DNA from: Geojedonia litorea | Lineage (GTDB): Bacteria > Bacteroidota > Bacteroidia > Flavobacteriales > Flavobacteriaceae | Assembly: GCF_042654525.1 (NCBI RefSeq) | Contig: NZ_JBHSGP010000004.1 | Coordinates: forward strand, 186,001 to 250,000 | Reading direction: 5' to 3' | DNA: 64,000 bases | Shown here: positions 61,474-64,000 of the stretch, piece by piece | Numbering within the stretch: the stretch's first letter is position 1 | Layout: each line of letters opens with the position of its first letter | The notes under the pieces: generated by a model | Seen by the model: only the letters and a program-made list of their open reading frames with translations | What the model was told of the DNA's origin: nothing | Databases searched by the model: none | Program-made: the position numbers and the translations under genes

Positions 61474-62655
61474 TTAACGCCTTATTTGATCTAAAACCTT
61501 TAAAATAATGTTGCAACCGTTAATAAGTTCTTCGTTTGAAATGGTTAATGGCGGTGTAATTCGAATGGCTTTCGGCTCAAAAAGCAGCCAAAACAGAATT
61601 AAACCTTCGTCCTGACATTTTAAAATCACCTCATTTGTTATTTCTGCAGAAGGCGTTAATGCGGCCAACATGAGTCCCTTGCCTCTAATACTTTCAATAA
61701 GCGGATGTTTTAAATGCTTTCGTACTAATTGTTCTTTTTTTAAAGCATCGGCCATTAGATTACTTTCGGTAATTTCTTTTACGGTGGCGAGTGCTGCCGC
61801 AGCAATTACAGGATGACCTCCAAAGGTGGTAATATGCCCAAGTTTAGGTTGATCTTTTAGGGTGTCCATCATTTCTTTTGAGGTCGTAAAAGCACCAATA
61901 GGCATGCCGCCACCTAGGCCTTTTCCAGTCACCAAAATATCAGGGATACAGTTGTAATGTTCAAAACCAAATAATTTTCCAGTTCGTCCAATACCTGGTT
62001 GAATTTCATCCAAAATTAAGAGCGCGCCAACCTCTTCACAGCGTTGTTTGACATGAGTTAGATAATTATTCTCAGGTTCAATGAACCCAGCACCACCTTG
62101 AATGGTTTCCAAAACAACTGCTGAAGTTTTGTGAGTTATTTTTGAAAGATCTTCTATAGCATTAAATGTGATAAATCTAACATCAGGCATTAATGGTCTA
62201 AAAGGTTTTTTACGTTCTTCATAGCCCATAATACTTAATGCCCCCATGGTATTACCATGATATGCTTGATGTGCTGCAATAATTTCAGAACGACCTGTGT
62301 AGCGTTTTGCCAATTTGATAGCACCATCAATAGCTTCTGTGCCAGAATTGGTAAGGTACGTGGTTTCTAAAGGTTTTGGTAAGTGTTTAGCCAGAAGTTT
62401 GGTAAGCCTAACTGCAGGAGTTTGGGCATACTCACCATATACCATGACATGAAGGTATTTATCTAACTGTGATTTTATGGCATCAATTACTTTTGGGTGT
62501 CTATGACCTAAACTACAGGCCGAAACGCCTGCCACAAAATCGAGATAGGCTTTATTATTGCTATCATAGATAAAAGAACCATCAGCATGAGACACCTCCA
62601 TAGCCAATGGATGGGGTGTGGTTTGTGCCTGATACTGATAAAAATCTTCAATCAT
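61474..62655 (-). CDS. Class III PLP-dependent aminotransferase
   Basis: The 393-residue enzyme has the class III signatures FVAGVSACSLGHRHPKV, TYLTNSGTEAIDGAIKLAKR, LILDEIQPGIGRTGKLF and the PLP-lysine motif ILVTGKGLGGGMPIGAF. It resembles acetylornithine and related omega-aminotransferases, but the substrate cannot be fixed and no arginine-pathway genes are adjacent. It begins three bases after the OstA-like gene stop, suggesting one transcript. Confidence 0.9.
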   Translation of the reverse strand: MIEDFYQYQAQTTPHPLAMEVSHADGSFIYDSNNKAYLDFVAGVSACSLGHRHPKVIDAIKSQLDKYLHVMVYGEYAQTPAVRLTKLLAKHLPKPLETTYLTNSGTEAIDGAIKLAKRYTGRSEIIAAHQAYHGNTMGALSIMGYEERKKPFRPLMPDVRFITFNAIEDLSKITHKTSAVVLETIQGGAGFIEPENNYLTHVKQRCEEVGALLILDEIQPGIGRTGKLFGFEHYNCIPDILVTGKGLGGGMPIGAFTTSKEMMDTLKDQPKLGHITTFGGHPVIAAAALATVKEITESNLMADALKKEQLVRKHLKHPLIESIRGKGLMLAALTPSAEITNEVILKCQDEGLILFWLLFEPKAIRITPPLTISNEELINGCNIILKVLDQIRR

Positions 62656-62658
62656 GAA

Positions 62659-64000
62659 TTATTGTTCTTTTTGAGTTTTTGGTATAGGTTTTTGAGGTTT
62701 CTTAAGTTGAGTGGAATCCTTTTTCACCAAGGGTTTAGGAACATTGCGTCCTGCCTTATTCTCTTTGTCGGATGTTTTGTCTTTAGCGTCATCAATGCGT
62801 TGCATCAGCTCATCATCAAAGAAGTCTTCTTGAGGGGCATACGGTTTGAGTCCTTTAATGACAGGAAGTACAAGAGGTGGATCATCTTTAAAAAGATCTT
62901 CTACGCTTTTTGGACGTTCGTCTTCACGCCAATCAAATCCTCTAAATTTTCGAGCGTTATCTGGGAATTCTGATTCAGGGGATAAAGTGCCATCAATTTG
63001 CTGAAGCAGTCTAATTTCATCTATGGTATTATCCGAAATTTTTATGTTAATACTTCCAGATTTAGATTTGTCTATACCAATCAATTCACCGTCATCATTT
63101 CGAGTGTAATAAATCTTTTCAGCATTTTTAACGATATCGACATTGTATAACTTATTGTCTTCAAATAATCCTATTAAATACTGACCCTTCACTTGATTAA
63201 AGCCGGTTGAGCCTGCAACGGTATCTTTGGATATCAAAAAAGCATTATTGAAAACCCTTAAGGAATCTAAGGTTTCGGTTTCGGGGTTTGAAATGAGGTG
63301 AATAGTGTCACCAGTCATTTGATTGCCCATATTCCACATTATCGGGCGTCGTTTGGTAGCAAAGGCATCAGATGATGAAAAACGAGATAAATTGATCAGC
63401 TTAGTTAAGCCTGTTTTGTGATCGGCATGAATTGAATCTGCTTTACCACTCATATCACTCTTATAGATCCTAGCATTGTAATACGCTCTAGTGATTCGAT
63501 GTTCAGGTTTTCCAGTAACCATAAGTGTATCACTGTGCATATAAATGGAATCTTTTTCCTGTACGGTTATAGCCAAAGCACGTTTGGTAATAAATACTGA
63601 ATCTTTTGCCCGAAATACTTCGGCATAATGGCCTTTGATAATACTATTATTTAAAGTGTCTGTTACCTTTATATTATTGGTAGCCGAAGCAAAACTTTTG
63701 TTCCGGTCAAAATATAAACTGTCGCCTTCAACAACACGATTATCATAATCGATTCTTGAGTTTTTTATGAAATAGCCCGTATCATTATTAGTATCATAAA
63801 AACCACGTTCACAGTAAATTTTACTGGTTTCACCAACAATGGTAGAAGGGCCAAACATATAGGCATGACCAGTTTCGGTATAAAAGTCGAGTTGTTGGGT
63901 ATTTAAGGTATATTCTGGATTCACCAAGACCACATTCTGAACAAACTGGTATTTCTTGGCAGACATGTAATAACGCCCAATTTGACTGGTAATCGTGCCC
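62659..64000 (-). CDS. OstA/LptA-LptD-like protein, 5' end outside the window
   Basis: The reading frame continues without a stop to the window edge (reading GTITSQIGRYY before the first internal methionine), so 447 residues are visible and the N-terminus is missing. It is beta-strand-rich with OstA repeats (TGHAYMFGPSTIVGE, GRVVEGDSLYF-like NRVVEGDSLYF, DSIYMHSDTLMVTG, SGKADSIHADHKTGL). In Bacteroidota such OstA-like proteins take part in lipopolysaccharide transport to the outer membrane. The C-terminus is Lys/Pro-rich. Confidence 0.85.
   Translation of the reverse strand, partial: GTITSQIGRYYMSAKKYQFVQNVVLVNPEYTLNTQQLDFYTETGHAYMFGPSTIVGETSKIYCERGFYDTNNDTGYFIKNSRIDYDNRVVEGDSLYFDRNKSFASATNNIKVTDTLNNSIIKGHYAEVFRAKDSVFITKRALAITVQEKDSIYMHSDTLMVTGKPEHRITRAYYNARIYKSDMSGKADSIHADHKTGLTKLINLSRFSSSDAFATKRRPIMWNMGNQMTGDTIHLISNPETETLDSLRVFNNAFLISKDTVAGSTGFNQVKGQYLIGLFEDNKLYNVDIVKNAEKIYYTRNDDGELIGIDKSKSGSINIKISDNTIDEIRLLQQIDGTLSPESEFPDNARKFRGFDWREDERPKSVEDLFKDDPPLVLPVIKGLKPYAPQEDFFDDELMQRIDDAKDKTSDKENKAGRNVPKPLVKKDSTQLKKPQKPIPKTQKEQ

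Overview
This is chromosomal DNA of a marine member of the Flavobacteriaceae (Bacteroidota). Four things point there: low G+C; SusC/SusD genes in a laminarin-type polysaccharide utilisation locus (PUL); type IX secretion (T9SS) sorting domains at the ends of several secreted proteins; and promoters that fit the Bacteroidota TTG / TAnnTTTG pattern rather than the sigma70 -35/-10 pattern. I cannot name a species. I see no tRNA, rRNA, insertion sequence, prophage or CRISPR array. No stretch over 300 bases lacks a gene.

Layout. 1-9562 is a minus-strand accessory block. It holds a BNR-repeat secreted protein cut by the window edge; a tight four-gene operon (DUF418, double SnoaL lipoprotein, DUF2306, DUF1624); an AHSA1-type START-fold protein; a duplicated ABM-like exported protein; and a Rieske oxygenase. 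9643-16680 is mostly housekeeping (lysA, sucC, uvrB) with a few small genes and an esterase. 16770-32439 is the PUL, all on the plus strand: a membrane-tethered LuxR-type regulator, SusC, SusD, two surface glycan-binding-type lipoproteins, GH16, GH3, GH16, and a T9SS-tailed protein with a carbohydrate-binding-like module. 32512-40169 carries two giant T9SS type B surface proteins that share a repeat of about 94 residues. 40197-43131 has a two-gene ABC exporter and an unrecognised protein with kinase-like motifs.

43128-46758 is a minus-strand operon (tsaC, cca, ctaA and a pRiA4b-ORF3 protein). 46818-51566 combines a Kdo-kinase-like gene with a compact minus-strand run: dapD, sulfotransferase, nucleotidyltransferase, CDP-glycerol glycerophosphotransferase-like protein and glycosyltransferase. 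This looks like surface-glycan decoration. 51677-54888 runs plus-ward (ruvX, a small T9SS cargo protein, def, DUF5606, mazG). 55076-61305 is a minus-strand operon (TPR protein, two tandem DUF368 proteins, aroE, DUF349 protein). 61474-64000 holds a class III aminotransferase and the 3' part of an OstA-like lipopolysaccharide-transport protein.

How the genes work together. In the PUL, the lipoproteins and first GH16 would capture and cut beta-1,3-glucan at the cell surface, SusCD would import oligosaccharides, and GH3 plus the second GH16 would finish the digestion. A strong hairpin between the binding-protein genes and the enzyme genes may set their relative expression. The most unusual items are the kinase-like protein at 42073-43131, the phosphoglycerol/sulfate decoration cluster, the tandem DUF368 pair, the DUF418/DUF1624 operon, the CBM-like T9SS protein at the PUL end, and the giant repeat proteins.
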